Origin: CAYYHA01 sp964471535
GTDB taxonomy: Bacteria > Myxococcota > Myxococcia > SLRQ01
Direction: 5' to 3'
Assembly (NCBI GenBank): GCA_964471535.1
Contig: CAYYHA010000013.1
Span: 1 to 39,550 of the forward strand
DNA: 39,550 bases
Below the pieces are notes generated by a model. The model made no database searches. It was not told where the DNA came from and worked only from the letters and a program-made list of their open reading frames with translations. Positions 8,919 to 18,200 of this stretch are shown in pieces. Every line of letters begins with the position of its first letter. Position 1 is the first letter of the stretch. Both the position numbers and the translations under genes were made by a program.

Positions 8919-8970
8919 GGCGCGTCCTCCCAAGAAGAAGAGACGCCCGCCGACGCCAGGCGGCCACGAG

Positions 8971-8996
8971 AAAATGCCGCCTCCCGGGCCGGCGGC
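8971..8996 (-). terminator. Candidate intrinsic terminator between the caspase unit and the PKD unit
   Basis: On the minus strand GCCGCC (8996-8991) pairs with GGCGGC (8981-8976) around a 9-base loop and is followed at once by ATTTTC. It lies in the 82-base gap after the Cys-rich gene at 9001. Short stem, but a real T-run in very GC-rich DNA; it may only attenuate. Confidence 0.45.
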
Positions 8997-9000
8997 CCTG

Positions 9001-9966
9001 CTAGCGGCAGACGCCCTTGCCGTCTACCGGGATCACACAGTGGGTGGAGGCAGGACACTCACTGTCGTCCTCGCACAGCACCGTACACCGCCCCTCACGG
9101 CACACCCCGTCGTCGGCGCCGGGAAGGCCGCAGGCCTCGTCGGCCTGACAGACCCGAGAATCGAGGTAGTCCTCGAGGGCGAGACAGGAGGCGCGCCGCG
9201 GGAGACAGGCCTGGCGCGTCTCGCCGCTCCCGAGCTTCTGGCACTCGTAGCCCGCCGGACACTCGGCGTCGTCCTCGCAGGGGCGGGCGCAGACTTGCTC
9301 GGAGACGTCCTCCACCTCGTGGAGGGCGCACAGGCCCGTCTCACACTCGCCGTCGCTGCGACAGGGGGCACACAGGCCCGCCGCCTCCGGCTCGGTGGCG
9401 TCAAGGGAGACCTCGAGCCGGACGGTGTCGCCCGGCGCCGGACACACTCGGCGCGTGGCGGTCTCGTAGCCGGTGCGCTCGAACTCGAAGGTCATGCACA
9501 GCGGCGGCAGGTGCTCGATGTCGAAGGATCCGTCGGCGCCAAGGAGCACCGGGACCTCCTGCACCGAGATCGTCACCGGTGCATGCGCGGCGCCGGGCAC
9601 GCGCACCTCGCCGCGGACCTCCACATCGTCGACCACCTGCGGCTCGACCCGCGTCACGCGACCGTTCCAGACCCGGCGGCTCGCCTCGTAGAAGGCGCCG
9701 CCCTGCCCGTCCACACCCGCCAGCGCGACGCGCCCCGCATCGATCCCATCGATCCGAAACGCCCCGCTCGAATCCACCGTGGCCACCAGGGTCGGCTCGC
9801 CCACCACCGCCACCCAGGCGCGCTCGGGATCGGCTCCCTCGGGGAAGCGCCCCTCGATCGCCCCCTGCCCCGGGAGGATCGGCCCCTGGTCGAACCCGCC
9901 CCAGCAGGCCGGCAGAAGGAGCAGCGCGAGAGCCGGGAGCACCGGGATGGGGCATGGCCGTCGCAT
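9001..9966 (-). CDS. Cys-rich lipoprotein with carboxypeptidase-regulatory-like fold, last gene of the caspase unit
   Basis: A 321-residue protein from the ATG at 9966, whose first base is shared with the TGA of the caspase gene (TGATG), implying coupling. The signal MRRPCPIPVLPALALLLLPAC ends in a lipobox (LPAC). Residues about 35-190 read as two beta-sandwich segments with phrases such as GQGAIEGRFP, SGAFRIDGIDAGRVALAG and DGSFDIEHLPP, typical of carboxypeptidase-regulatory or surface beta-domains. From about residue 200 there are Cys-rich repeats (CAPCRSDGECETGLC, CARPCEDDAECPAGYEC, CTVLCEDDSECPASTHC) related in style to the lipoproteins at 2701 and 32309. I cannot assign a function. Being the terminal gene of the sigma/anti-sigma/caspase unit, it may be a substrate, partner or output of the protease; this is inference. 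Confidence 0.8.
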   Translation of the reverse strand: MRRPCPIPVLPALALLLLPACWGGFDQGPILPGQGAIEGRFPEGADPERAWVAVVGEPTLVATVDSSGAFRIDGIDAGRVALAGVDGQGGAFYEASRRVWNGRVTRVEPQVVDDVEVRGEVRVPGAAHAPVTISVQEVPVLLGADGSFDIEHLPPLCMTFEFERTGYETATRRVCPAPGDTVRLEVSLDATEPEAAGLCAPCRSDGECETGLCALHEVEDVSEQVCARPCEDDAECPAGYECQKLGSGETRQACLPRRASCLALEDYLDSRVCQADEACGLPGADDGVCREGRCTVLCEDDSECPASTHCVIPVDGKGVCR

Positions 9967-11585
9967 CAGAACCGCACCCCCACGCCGGCGCCCAGCGTCC
10001 CTGCCGCCACCGACTCGACCCGCTCGTCGACCACGAGCGGCAGGTAGTGCAGCCTGGCCTCGATGGACACCTCGAAGCGGCCTGCGTCCACCGCGATGCC
10101 CGCAAAGGCACCGGGAACGACGGTGCCGAAGCGCTGCGTCTCGTCGAGGTCGGGCCCCTCGAGGCGCCGGGTCAAGAGCACCAGCGACAGATGCGGTCCG
10201 GCCCAGAGTCGGCCCCAGGCCGGGCGCCAGGACAGCGCCGCCCCCGCTCCGACCCGCAGCGCCTCGAGCGTCGTCCGCAGCTCCGGCCCGAGTGCCCCTT
10301 CGCGCCGCGCGAGCCCTAGGTCCAAAGCCAGGTCCAGACCCTCGAGCGGCAGATCGGTGCGGCGCAGCGAGACGCTGCCGCCCGCTGCCGCGGTGGTGAG
10401 GCCCGCGATGCCACCGGGCCGGACCACCCCGAAGAGATCGCCCCGCAGTGCCACGCTCCACTTGGGGCGGTGCTCCGCGAGGAGCGATTCGGCGGACAGC
10501 CGCATCCCGGGCCGGAGGTCGACCTCCCCGTCGAAGACCACTTCGTCCCCGCGCGCCACCGTCAGGTGGCGCGGCCCGGGATCGAGGACCACGGCGCCCG
10601 GGAAGGCGCCTTTCAGCCGTCCGCCCGCGCGCACCTCGAAGCCCTCGAGGCCGGGCCGGTAGCTGTAGACCACCGGCAGCCCCGGCCGCGTGGCACGCCC
10701 GGCGAGGACGATGGGATCGGCGCCGGCGACGGTTGCGGTCACCGCAGGAATCTGCCGCCCCTCGGTGTACTCCCAGGTGCGCCGCCGCGCATAGTCGTGG
10801 GCCTCGGTGGCGCTGATCGCTCCGTCGCCGTTGGCGTCGGCCCCCTGGATGAGCGCATCGATGAGGAAGTAGGTGTAGACGTCGTGCTCCAGGGCGTCGT
10901 CCTCGCGCGCCGCCTGCCCGAAGGCGGCTGCGGAGAGCACGAGCTGCGCGCGGCTGACCTGCTCGAGCGGCGGCAGGCCCTTCAGCCCTGCGAGGACACG
11001 CTCTGCCTCCGGGGTGAGCAGGCTCTTGCCTCCGCCGCCGTGGCAGGTCGCGAGGATGAGCACGCTGCGCTTCGACGGGAGCGCTGCGACCGCCTCCTCG
11101 AGATCCCGCACCCGAAGGCCCGTCCGCGCCAGCTCGGACCGGCGGGTGTTCGCCAGGACCAGGATCCGCTCCAGATCGCCGCGCGGCGTGGGCGCGAGGG
11201 TGCCGTGGGTGGAGACGTAGACCACCACCACGTCATCGGGCCGCTCGATCTTCTTCTCGAGGGCTGCAAGCGCGGCGAAGACGTCCTCCCGGGTGGCGGG
11301 CGACTCGAGGATGTTCACCACGTCGAAGGCGCCCACGTCGGGCCGGCCGAGCACGGTCCCGAGCTCCCGCGCATCCTTCCTCGCGTACTTCAGATCGGGC
11401 CAGAACGGGTCGGCGAAGTGGTCGATGCCGATGAGCAGGGCGAGGCGCCGGGGCCGCGTCGCCGCCTCGACCTCGGCGGTGCTGAGCCCTTCCACCGGCG
11501 CCAGATCGCCCTTGGTCCGCCCCGTTGCGCAGGCCAGCGTGCTGGCGAGCGCGCCGACGGCAGCGATGTGGCAGAGGGGGCGCAT
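9966..11585 (-). CDS. Exported caspase-like (peptidase C14) protein with EF-hand and C-terminal beta-rich domain
   Basis: A 539-residue protein. The N-terminus MRPLCHIAAVGALASTLACA is a signal peptide, possibly a lipoprotein signal although the lipobox is poor (TLAC). Residues 46-300 match the caspase/metacaspase (C14) fold: RRLALLIGIDHFADP, KYARKDARELGTVL, then catalytic His127 in VVVYVSTHG and catalytic Cys181 in LILATCHGG. An EF-hand loop DANGDGAISATE (250-261) lies in the protease part, suggesting calcium dependence as in metacaspases. Residues about 305-365 look PEGA-like, and the last 170 residues alternate like an outer-membrane beta-barrel, ending in Phe. It sits 4 bases after the anti-sigma gene and overlaps the Cys-rich lipoprotein. 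Both catalytic residues are present, so an active protease is likely; its substrate is unknown. Confidence 0.85.
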   Translation of the reverse strand: MRPLCHIAAVGALASTLACATGRTKGDLAPVEGLSTAEVEAATRPRRLALLIGIDHFADPFWPDLKYARKDARELGTVLGRPDVGAFDVVNILESPATREDVFAALAALEKKIERPDDVVVVYVSTHGTLAPTPRGDLERILVLANTRRSELARTGLRVRDLEEAVAALPSKRSVLILATCHGGGGKSLLTPEAERVLAGLKGLPPLEQVSRAQLVLSAAAFGQAAREDDALEHDVYTYFLIDALIQGADANGDGAISATEAHDYARRRTWEYTEGRQIPAVTATVAGADPIVLAGRATRPGLPVVYSYRPGLEGFEVRAGGRLKGAFPGAVVLDPGPRHLTVARGDEVVFDGEVDLRPGMRLSAESLLAEHRPKWSVALRGDLFGVVRPGGIAGLTTAAAGGSVSLRRTDLPLEGLDLALDLGLARREGALGPELRTTLEALRVGAGAALSWRPAWGRLWAGPHLSLVLLTRRLEGPDLDETQRFGTVVPGAFAGIAVDAGRFEVSIEARLHYLPLVVDERVESVAAGTLGAGVGVRF

Positions 11586-11589
11586 GGCG

Positions 11590-12297
11590 CTACCGCGTCG
11601 AGTCTACCACCTCGAGCACCACCGGCGCCGCGACCCCCGGGCCCAGCTGGGCCGGCGCCGCACGAAGCTCGACGCGACCTGGGGCGTCGAGGGTCAGCCC
11701 CAGCGGGTGGTCCCCTTCCGACAGGATGTGTGCGCCCGGAGAAAGGCAGCGAGGCGCATCGAGCAGCGGCCGGCCGCTCTCCCACAGCTGCACACAGGCC
11801 GGAGCATCGAGCCGGAGGCGGAAGACGACGGTCGCGCCCTGGGGCAGTGGGGCACCGGCCACAGGGGCCGGCTGACCGCCATCCACCCGTAGCACTTCGA
11901 GTTCCACGGCGACGGCGGGGTCTGGGCGTTCGCCCTTGTGTCGCACCTCCGGCCCGATCTCCGGAACAATCGAGACCAGGAGCACCGCAGCGGCGGCCAG
12001 CACCCCGGCGGCGGCCGCGAGACGCAGCCCGCGGCGCGCCCGTCGGCGCGAGACCGGAGCCGGCGCAGGCGGCGCTTCGCCGGGCCCGGCGGCGGCCGGC
12101 TCGGCCACGGCGAGCAGGGCTCCGTCGGCGAGCCCGTCGAGGCCGTCGAGCCGGGCCGCGAGGAAGGTCTCGCAGCGCTCGCACGGGCCCTCGAGGTGCT
12201 CGGCGAGGGCCCGCGCCTCACCCGGCGGCAGCCGCCCCTCGAGCAGCGCCTGGTACCGTGCTTCGTCGAGGTGCCTAACAGACTTGGCTCCGCTCAT
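11590..12297 (-). CDS. Membrane anti-sigma factor with zinc-binding N-terminus
   Basis: A 235-residue protein starting at the ATG (12297) that overlaps the sigma factor stop (ATGA). The N-terminus has HLDEARYQALLEG and HLEGPCERC (His34, Cys39, Cys42), close to the HxxxCxxC zinc anti-sigma motif with one extra residue. A basic run (RRRARRG, about 84-90) leads into one transmembrane helix (about 91-112). The outer domain (about 120-235) is beta-rich, with VAVELEVLRVDGGQ, GATVVFRLRLDAPACVQL and GDHPLGLTLDAPGRVEL, resembling the DUF4384-type domains often found near caspase genes. It most likely holds the neighbouring ECF sigma factor at the membrane until an external signal or cleavage releases it. 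Anti-sigma identity is from motif, topology and position, not from a search. Confidence 0.75.
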   Translation of the reverse strand: MSGAKSVRHLDEARYQALLEGRLPPGEARALAEHLEGPCERCETFLAARLDGLDGLADGALLAVAEPAAAGPGEAPPAPAPVSRRRARRGLRLAAAAGVLAAAAVLLVSIVPEIGPEVRHKGERPDPAVAVELEVLRVDGGQPAPVAGAPLPQGATVVFRLRLDAPACVQLWESGRPLLDAPRCLSPGAHILSEGDHPLGLTLDAPGRVELRAAPAQLGPGVAAPVVLEVVDSTR

Positions 12298-12875
12298 GAC
12301 CCTTCCCCCAGGGCGCGTGCCAGGCGAGCGGCGAGACGGCGCTTCACCTTGGCGCGAAAGCGCTCGAGGCGCATGGTCACCGTGCTCTTGCCCACCCCGA
12401 GGCGCTCGGCGATCTCCCGCGCCGTCAGGCGCCCGTCCACATAGAAGAGGTGCACCGTCTCGCGCTCGGGGCCCTCGGGCAGCGCATCGATGAGTTCCCG
12501 GACGATCTGGATGCGCAGCTCGCGCTCGCGGTGGAGGGGATCGAGGCGGGGTGCGAGGGGGCCCACGGCGGGATCCTCGAGAAAGTCCCGCACCGCGCGC
12601 CGCTCCCGCCCGAGCTTCGCGAGGCGGTCGAGGGCCTTCGAACGCGCGATGGTGAGCAGCCACGGCTCGAGGCGCGCGGGATCCTTCAGCGCATCGAGCC
12701 GCTCGTAGGCCTTGGCAAAGGTCTCCTGCACCAGATCTTCCACGTCGTCTCGGGTCAGGGCTGCAAATCCAGAGACGAGGCGACGAACCGCCGCCGCGTG
12801 GCGCAGGTACAGAGTCCTCCACGCGGAGGCATCTCCCGCGCGGGCGGATTCGACCAGCGCCGCCGCCTCGTTCAT
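12294..12875 (-). CDS. ECF-type RNA polymerase sigma factor
   Basis: A 193-residue sigma-70 family protein. I start it at the ATG at 12875 because MNEAAALVESARAGDASAW is the usual ECF opening; the frame runs on upstream to 12992, but those 39 residues are Pro/Gly-rich and unlike the family. Region 2 (about 8-75) includes DDVEDLVQETFAKAYERLD and the PWLLTIARSKALDRL segment. Region 4 (about 120-185) has ELIDALPEGPERETVHLFYV, and then the helix-turn-helix LTAREIAERLGVGKSTVTMRLERFRAKVKRRL. There is no sigma-3 domain. It heads a four-gene unit with an anti-sigma factor, caspase-like protease and Cys-rich lipoprotein, and probably transcribes that unit. No clear AAC-type -35 element is visible just upstream. 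Confidence 0.9.
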   Translation of the reverse strand: MNEAAALVESARAGDASAWRTLYLRHAAAVRRLVSGFAALTRDDVEDLVQETFAKAYERLDALKDPARLEPWLLTIARSKALDRLAKLGRERRAVRDFLEDPAVGPLAPRLDPLHRERELRIQIVRELIDALPEGPERETVHLFYVDGRLTAREIAERLGVGKSTVTMRLERFRAKVKRRLAARLARALGEGS

Positions 12876-13173
12876 CTCTCGTAGGATAGGACGCCGCGGG
12901 CCCCCCGCCGGCCACGGAAAAACGCTGTGGGGGCTGTCTCGGTGTCCTGGTGCGGAGCCCTCCGGCCAGCGCCCTGCTTCCTTGCCCCTCACAAGAAACG
13001 CGTGGCCGATCTTTCCAGCGCCGCGTCATGGACTCGAGGCCACACGGGCCGGGGATCTCGTTTCCGCACCGATGCCATCGATTCGTATGGTTGTACCATC
13101 AATCTCGCAGTACAGTGCTTGGGAGCCCTGCTAGAACGGACTGAGCCTCGAAAGACCGGGAGAGGAGACGCGA
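12876..13173. other. Divergent intergenic region with small inverted repeat
   Basis: This 298-base gap separates the sigma factor (leftward) from the TSP3/VWA lipoprotein (rightward) and must hold both promoters. Its right half is lower in GC than its surroundings. It contains ATGGT-TGT-ACCAT (13087-13099), a 5-bp inverted repeat that could be an operator. I found no convincing -35/-10 pair. Confidence 0.4.
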
Positions 13174-15192
13174 ATGGTGCGACGGAAGAGCGCCTATGTC
13201 GCCTTGGGGAGCTTGCTGTGGATCTTCGTCTGCACCGCCTGCGGAGGCGGTGGCGGCGGCGGTGGTGGATCGGGTGGTGAATGCACCTTTCAGCGGATGG
13301 ACACCGACGGCGACACCATCGACGATTGCACGGAGGGGCGGGGTGCGGCGGTCGAGCCCAACGCCGATGGAGACGAATGGCCGGATTGGCGCGACCGTGA
13401 CGCCGACGGGGATGGCATCCCCGATGCCGACGAAGCTGGGGACGCCGACCTCTCCACGCCGCCGGTGGATACCGACGGGGATGGGGTGCCCGACTACCTA
13501 GACCCCGACGCCGATGGCGATGGCGTCCCGGACGCCGCCGAGTCTACTTCGGACACCGACCAGGACGGGACGCCCGACTACCGCGACCCGGACAGCGATG
13601 GGGACACCATCCTCGACGCCGAAGAAGGCCAGCTCGACTCGGACCACGATGGTCTTCCGAATGCCCTAGACCTCGACTCCGACGGTGACGGGATTCCCGA
13701 TGCCATCGAGGCGGGCGACGATGACCCCTCGACACCGCCGGTCGACACCGACGGGGATGGGCGCCCCGATTTCCTCGACCTCGACTCCGACGGCGACTTC
13801 GTGCCCGATGCGGAGGAAGACCTCAACGGCAACGGGAAGGTCGATGCGCCCTGCGCCGATCCCGCCGCCGGGATGTGCGAGTCTTCTCCGACCTCGAAGG
13901 ACACCGATGGAGACGGGACGCCCGATCTGGTGGAGCGAATCGCAGGGGTGGATCCCGCGGATCCCGCCTCGCAGATCCCGGCGGACGACTTCTTCTTCGT
14001 GCTTCCGTACCAAGGGCCTGCGCAGTCCGCGACCTTCGACTTCTCCACCACGGTGCGCCAGGCGGACGTATTCATCTCTATGGACACCACTGGCTCCTTC
14101 CAGGAGGAGATCGACGCGGTGCGCGCAAGCCTGGACTCCGTGATCATTCCCGGTGTGCAGGCCGCCATCCCCAACGCTGCCTTCGGGGTGGGGCGCTTCG
14201 AGGACTTCCCCTTGGAGCCCTTCGGCTATCCGGGCGACCGGCCGTACGAACTGTTGCAGCCCATCACCGAGGATCCGGCGCTCATCGCCGCCGGTGTGGA
14301 CGCCTTGCCGCCGGCGGAGGGCGGCAACGACAAGCCGGAGGCCGGCATGGAGGCGCTCTACCAGTGGGCCACGGGTGCAGGCCTGCCGGACTTTGGCTAC
14401 CCGCCCTTCGGCGGCTCGGGCATCGGCGGCGTCGACTTCCGCCGTGACTCGCTTCCCATCATCATCCAGATCACCGACGCGAGATCGCACCGGCCGGAAG
14501 AATATGTCCCGACGGGACTCGCGCCGTTCGGGGACGCCGTCCACTCCCGGGATGAAACGGTCGCGGCACTCGAAGCCATCGGAGCGCGGGTGATCGGGGT
14601 GAACAGCCTCGAGAACGCAGGAACCCCCGACGACCCCGCCGACGAGCTGACCGATCTGGCCCTCTCCACCCATGCCGTCATCCCGCCCGACGCATCGGGA
14701 CAATGCGCCACCGGAATCGGGGGGAGCGCGAAGGCGCCCGTCGATCCGGGCAGTGGCCCGGTCTGCCCCTTGGTCTTCGATGTGGCCCGGGATGGCACCG
14801 GACTTGGACAGACCATCGTCGACGCCATCACCCGCCTTGCCTCCTACGGCACGCTGGATATCTCGACCGAGCTGACCGGCTACGATACCGACGTCCTCGG
14901 GTCGCCACTGCCCCCCGGCATCACCTCCGACCAGCTGGTGACGGCGGTCACCGCGGTGGGCTCGGACCCACCGGGCGCGATCATCCGCAACAACGTGTTC
15001 GTTGGGATTACACCGGGGACCACGGTCACCTTCGAGGTGCAGGCTCAAAACCTGGTGCTCGAGCCCCGTAGCGATGCGGACTACGTCCTGCAGGTGGAAA
15101 TCCGCGTGATGGGTGACGGCGTCACCCTCCTCGACACCCGTAAGGTCTACATCGTGGTCCCCCGGGACGTCGGTGCGGTGGACATTCCGTGA
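13174..15192 (+). CDS. Lipoprotein with thrombospondin type 3 calcium-binding repeats and a VWA-like domain
   Basis: A 672-residue exported protein. GGGAGAGGAG lies just before the ATG. The signal MVRRKSAYVALGSLLWIFVCTAC is followed by a Gly run and then about 190 residues of TSP3 repeats (DTDGDGVPDYLDPDADGDGV and relatives, residues about 42-235) that bind calcium. From about residue 285 a VWA-like fold begins, ADVFISMDTTGSFQEEI, where DTTGS replaces the usual MIDAS DxSxS, followed by a fold with GVGRFEDFP and LPIIIQITDARSH. The last 130 residues are beta-rich. The stop overlaps a possible GTG of the next gene by 4 bases and lies 17 bases before its more likely ATG. TSP3 plus VWA proteins bind proteins on surfaces; adhesion or partnership with the MYXO-CTERM neighbour is inferred. 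Confidence 0.85.
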   Translation: MVRRKSAYVALGSLLWIFVCTACGGGGGGGGGSGGECTFQRMDTDGDTIDDCTEGRGAAVEPNADGDEWPDWRDRDADGDGIPDADEAGDADLSTPPVDTDGDGVPDYLDPDADGDGVPDAAESTSDTDQDGTPDYRDPDSDGDTILDAEEGQLDSDHDGLPNALDLDSDGDGIPDAIEAGDDDPSTPPVDTDGDGRPDFLDLDSDGDFVPDAEEDLNGNGKVDAPCADPAAGMCESSPTSKDTDGDGTPDLVERIAGVDPADPASQIPADDFFFVLPYQGPAQSATFDFSTTVRQADVFISMDTTGSFQEEIDAVRASLDSVIIPGVQAAIPNAAFGVGRFEDFPLEPFGYPGDRPYELLQPITEDPALIAAGVDALPPAEGGNDKPEAGMEALYQWATGAGLPDFGYPPFGGSGIGGVDFRRDSLPIIIQITDARSHRPEEYVPTGLAPFGDAVHSRDETVAALEAIGARVIGVNSLENAGTPDDPADELTDLALSTHAVIPPDASGQCATGIGGSAKAPVDPGSGPVCPLVFDVARDGTGLGQTIVDAITRLASYGTLDISTELTGYDTDVLGSPLPPGITSDQLVTAVTAVGSDPPGAIIRNNVFVGITPGTTVTFEVQAQNLVLEPRSDADYVLQVEIRVMGDGVTLLDTRKVYIVVPRDVGAVDIP

Positions 15193-15209
15193 AGGGAGAC
15201 GAGGAGAGG

Positions 15210-18200
15210 ATGGAGATGCTGTGTAGTAGGAAGTTCGGAGTTCTCCTGGCCGCTGGCCTCCTGACGCTGCTGCTCGACCCGCCAAGGGTTGCGCGAGCCG
15301 ACAGCGTCGCCCAGGTTCAAACGGCCAAGCGGATCAGCCGGCAGACGGTGATCCTCATCGATCCGCAGGGGCGGCCCGGAACGACGATGGGGAGCACCGA
15401 CACCACGATTCAGCCTGGCGACATTCTCACGTTCATCATTCAGTTCACACCCGTACCCAACGGCGCGAACCGGGGGCTGGGGGGCTACATCACCGACTAC
15501 ATCCCCCTGAACACGGAGGTCGTGGGTGCGCGCATCATCGATCGCAACGGCAACACCGTCCCACCCCACCGAGGGGGGCTCGCAGCCGACGGAGTCGGAC
15601 CCCGAGGCCCGCAAACTTTCACGCCGAATACGCTCCCCCAAGGCTCGCTCTCCCAGCTCTATGCCGACACGGGAATCTTCTTCTCGACCGACCCACGCAC
15701 CGCTCGCATCCCGGACGGGAGCCTGCCTGGCGAGGCGTTCATCTCGTTGTTCAACGGTGTCGCCGTCAATCCGGATCCCACCGGTGCCGACAACCTCCTG
15801 CAGATCCTTGGAAGTACCGGCCCGGTCTATGCGCACAACTACTGGGACCTCGCTCAGGTCCTGGCCTTCGGGGTGAAAGGTGGAGCCATCGGGTCCCGAG
15901 GCAAGGGGGTCACTCCCGATCGCTACGGTTCACCGGTGGCGGGGCCCGACACCTGGTATCCCTACGAAGCCACCTGGGATTGGTGGGATGCCGCAAGCCA
16001 GAGCGTGCGGCCTCCGACCCTCGGCTCCCTCTCGGCGGTGGACATCGGGGGCGCCCCCGTCGTCGGCCCGTGGCGCCGGATCCGTACCCTGGGCCAGGAA
16101 ATCGGCACCCGCGGCGCCGCGCCCGATGCGAACGGCAACATGCCCGATCCCGGCATCGCCACCCGCGTCGGCGTCCCCGCCGTCGATCCGAGCACGGGCG
16201 AGCTCTTGGGCTGGCCGCTCTCCCCGGACAACCCGCTGCCGTCGTACGACCCGGTCACCTACGACCCCAACGATCCCAATACCTGGTACACGACCGCGGT
16301 GCGCTTTGCCGTGGGGGAACTCGTCGTCGGTGAGGAGTACTTCGCCGAGATCTCCCTTCGCGTGAAGGACACCCCCCTCGATCCCATCAGCGGACTCGAC
16401 ATCAACTGCGCCGAGGTCACTGGCGGAGACGCGTCGGCAGAACGCTCCGATGGCACGAAGGGCGGCAAGGACAACCCGTGGCGCTACTTCGTCCCGGCGC
16501 CGTCGTGCGTGGTGCTCAACAACTTCTTCGAGCTGTCGGTGGACAAGCTGCTGGCACTGCCCGGCGATCCCTTGGTCTACACCATCGAGGGGAAGAACCT
16601 CTCCACCCATGCGCAGACCGGAGCGACGGCGCGCCTGTGTTACGACCGGAACGAGCTGACCTTCGTCTCCGCCGACAGCGGCGGGACCCACGATCCTACC
16701 GGCACAGGCTGCCCCGATCCCACGACGCAAAGTGCGGTCCTATGGAACACCGGAGATCTGATGCCGGGCGACGCCTACCTCTATACCGCACAGTTCACGG
16801 TCACTGGGGGTGGCGGCAACGACATGACGGTCAGCCGTGCCATCTACACCTCGAACGAGCTTCCGGCGCCCGGGTTCCAGGTGGTGGCAGCGACCACCAT
16901 CGTCGGATCCACGCGGATGGAACTCTCTGGCACCGCTGCGCCCACATCGGTCAGCGTCGCGGGCGCGCCTGCCGCGGTGCACTACGAGGTCACGGTGGCG
17001 AACACGGGCACCGCGGACGCCGACGTCGATCCCGGCGCCTGCGGCGGCGCCGGCTGCCGCGTGCTCATCGACCTGCCATCGGGCTTCAGCTATACGCCAG
17101 GCACGGCCACGATCGCATTCGTCGATCCGGCGGGAACCGTCACCGGTCCCACCGGCGTGGCCGATCCTGCGGCAACGGGGCAGCAGCTCGAATGGACCGC
17201 GGGACTCGCAGGCCAACGGCTTGCCCCCGGGGCCTCGATGCGCCTCGCGTTCGATGCCAGCGTCGCGCAGGGCACCGCGGCTGGTGCTTATACGCTGACC
17301 GTCGAGACCTGGGTGCGTGACACAGGCATCGGAAACGACGTCTCCGACACCCGAACTGGTCTGGCAGAGGTGCTCGTGGACATCGCACGCACGCCCCCGC
17401 CGACCCTCTCGGGTCCTCTCGTCTCGGGGACCACCACCGTCTCGGGCACTGCGGCGCCCAACTCCGAGGTCGTCGTCTACGTCAACGGTGTGGAGGTGGC
17501 TCGCGTCACCGCCGATGCCAGCGGCCGGTGGTCGGCGACGGTGCCCACGCTCTTTGCTGGACAGGTGGTCGAAGCGACCGCGCAGGCGCCAGGACAGCTT
17601 CCGAGCGAGCCGTCCCCGGCCGTCACGGTTGCGGAGGCGGGCACCGTCGCCGCCTGCAACGATGGGGTCGACAACGACGGCGACGGCCTCACCGACTATC
17701 CGGACGATCCGGGCTGTACCGACCCTCGCGATCCCGACGAAACCGATCCCCCGGAGTGCGCCGACCTCGTGGACAACGATGGCGACGGGCTCACCGACTA
17801 CCCCAATGACCCGAAGTGTGCCTCGTTCAACGACGACAGCGAGTCGGGTGCCCCCGAGTGCTCCGATGGCATCGACAACGACGGCGATGGGCTCACGGAT
17901 TACCCCGACGATCCTGGCTGCGCCGATGCCAATGGCCGCCGGGAGTTCACGCCGCCCGCCTGTAGCGATGGGATCGACAACGACGGCGACGGGCTCACCG
18001 ACTACCCCTTCGACGATGGCTGTGCCTCCTCGCTCGACGAGAGCGAGAGCAGCACCATCACACCACCGACGGACGGGGGCATGGGCGATGGTGGCTCTGC
18101 CGCCAACGACGGCGGCAGCACAGATGCGGGCAACGCCGATGGCGGCATGGCCCCCGATGGCGGCATGGCCGCCGACGGTGGCGGCGGGCGGCCCGATCCA

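Noticed and set aside
6165..10319. A 1384-codon open frame on the plus strand
   Set aside because: It is antisense to the PKD and Cys-rich lipoprotein genes and spans several of them. Its Arg/Gly/Pro-rich text has no domain, and long antisense frames are expected at this GC content.
9966..11585. Caspase gene as part of a CRISPR or gasdermin-type defence system
   Set aside because: No CRISPR repeats, Cas-like proteins or pore-forming gasdermin are visible, and the protease is exported.
13087..13125. TTGTAC and TACAGT as a promoter for the TSP3 lipoprotein
   Set aside because: The spacing is only 14 bases and both boxes are poor matches.
13245..13280. Run of GGC/GGT codons as a microsatellite or phase-variable tract
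   Set aside because: The codons are mixed and the tract encodes the usual Gly linker after a lipobox; no pure repeat unit is present.
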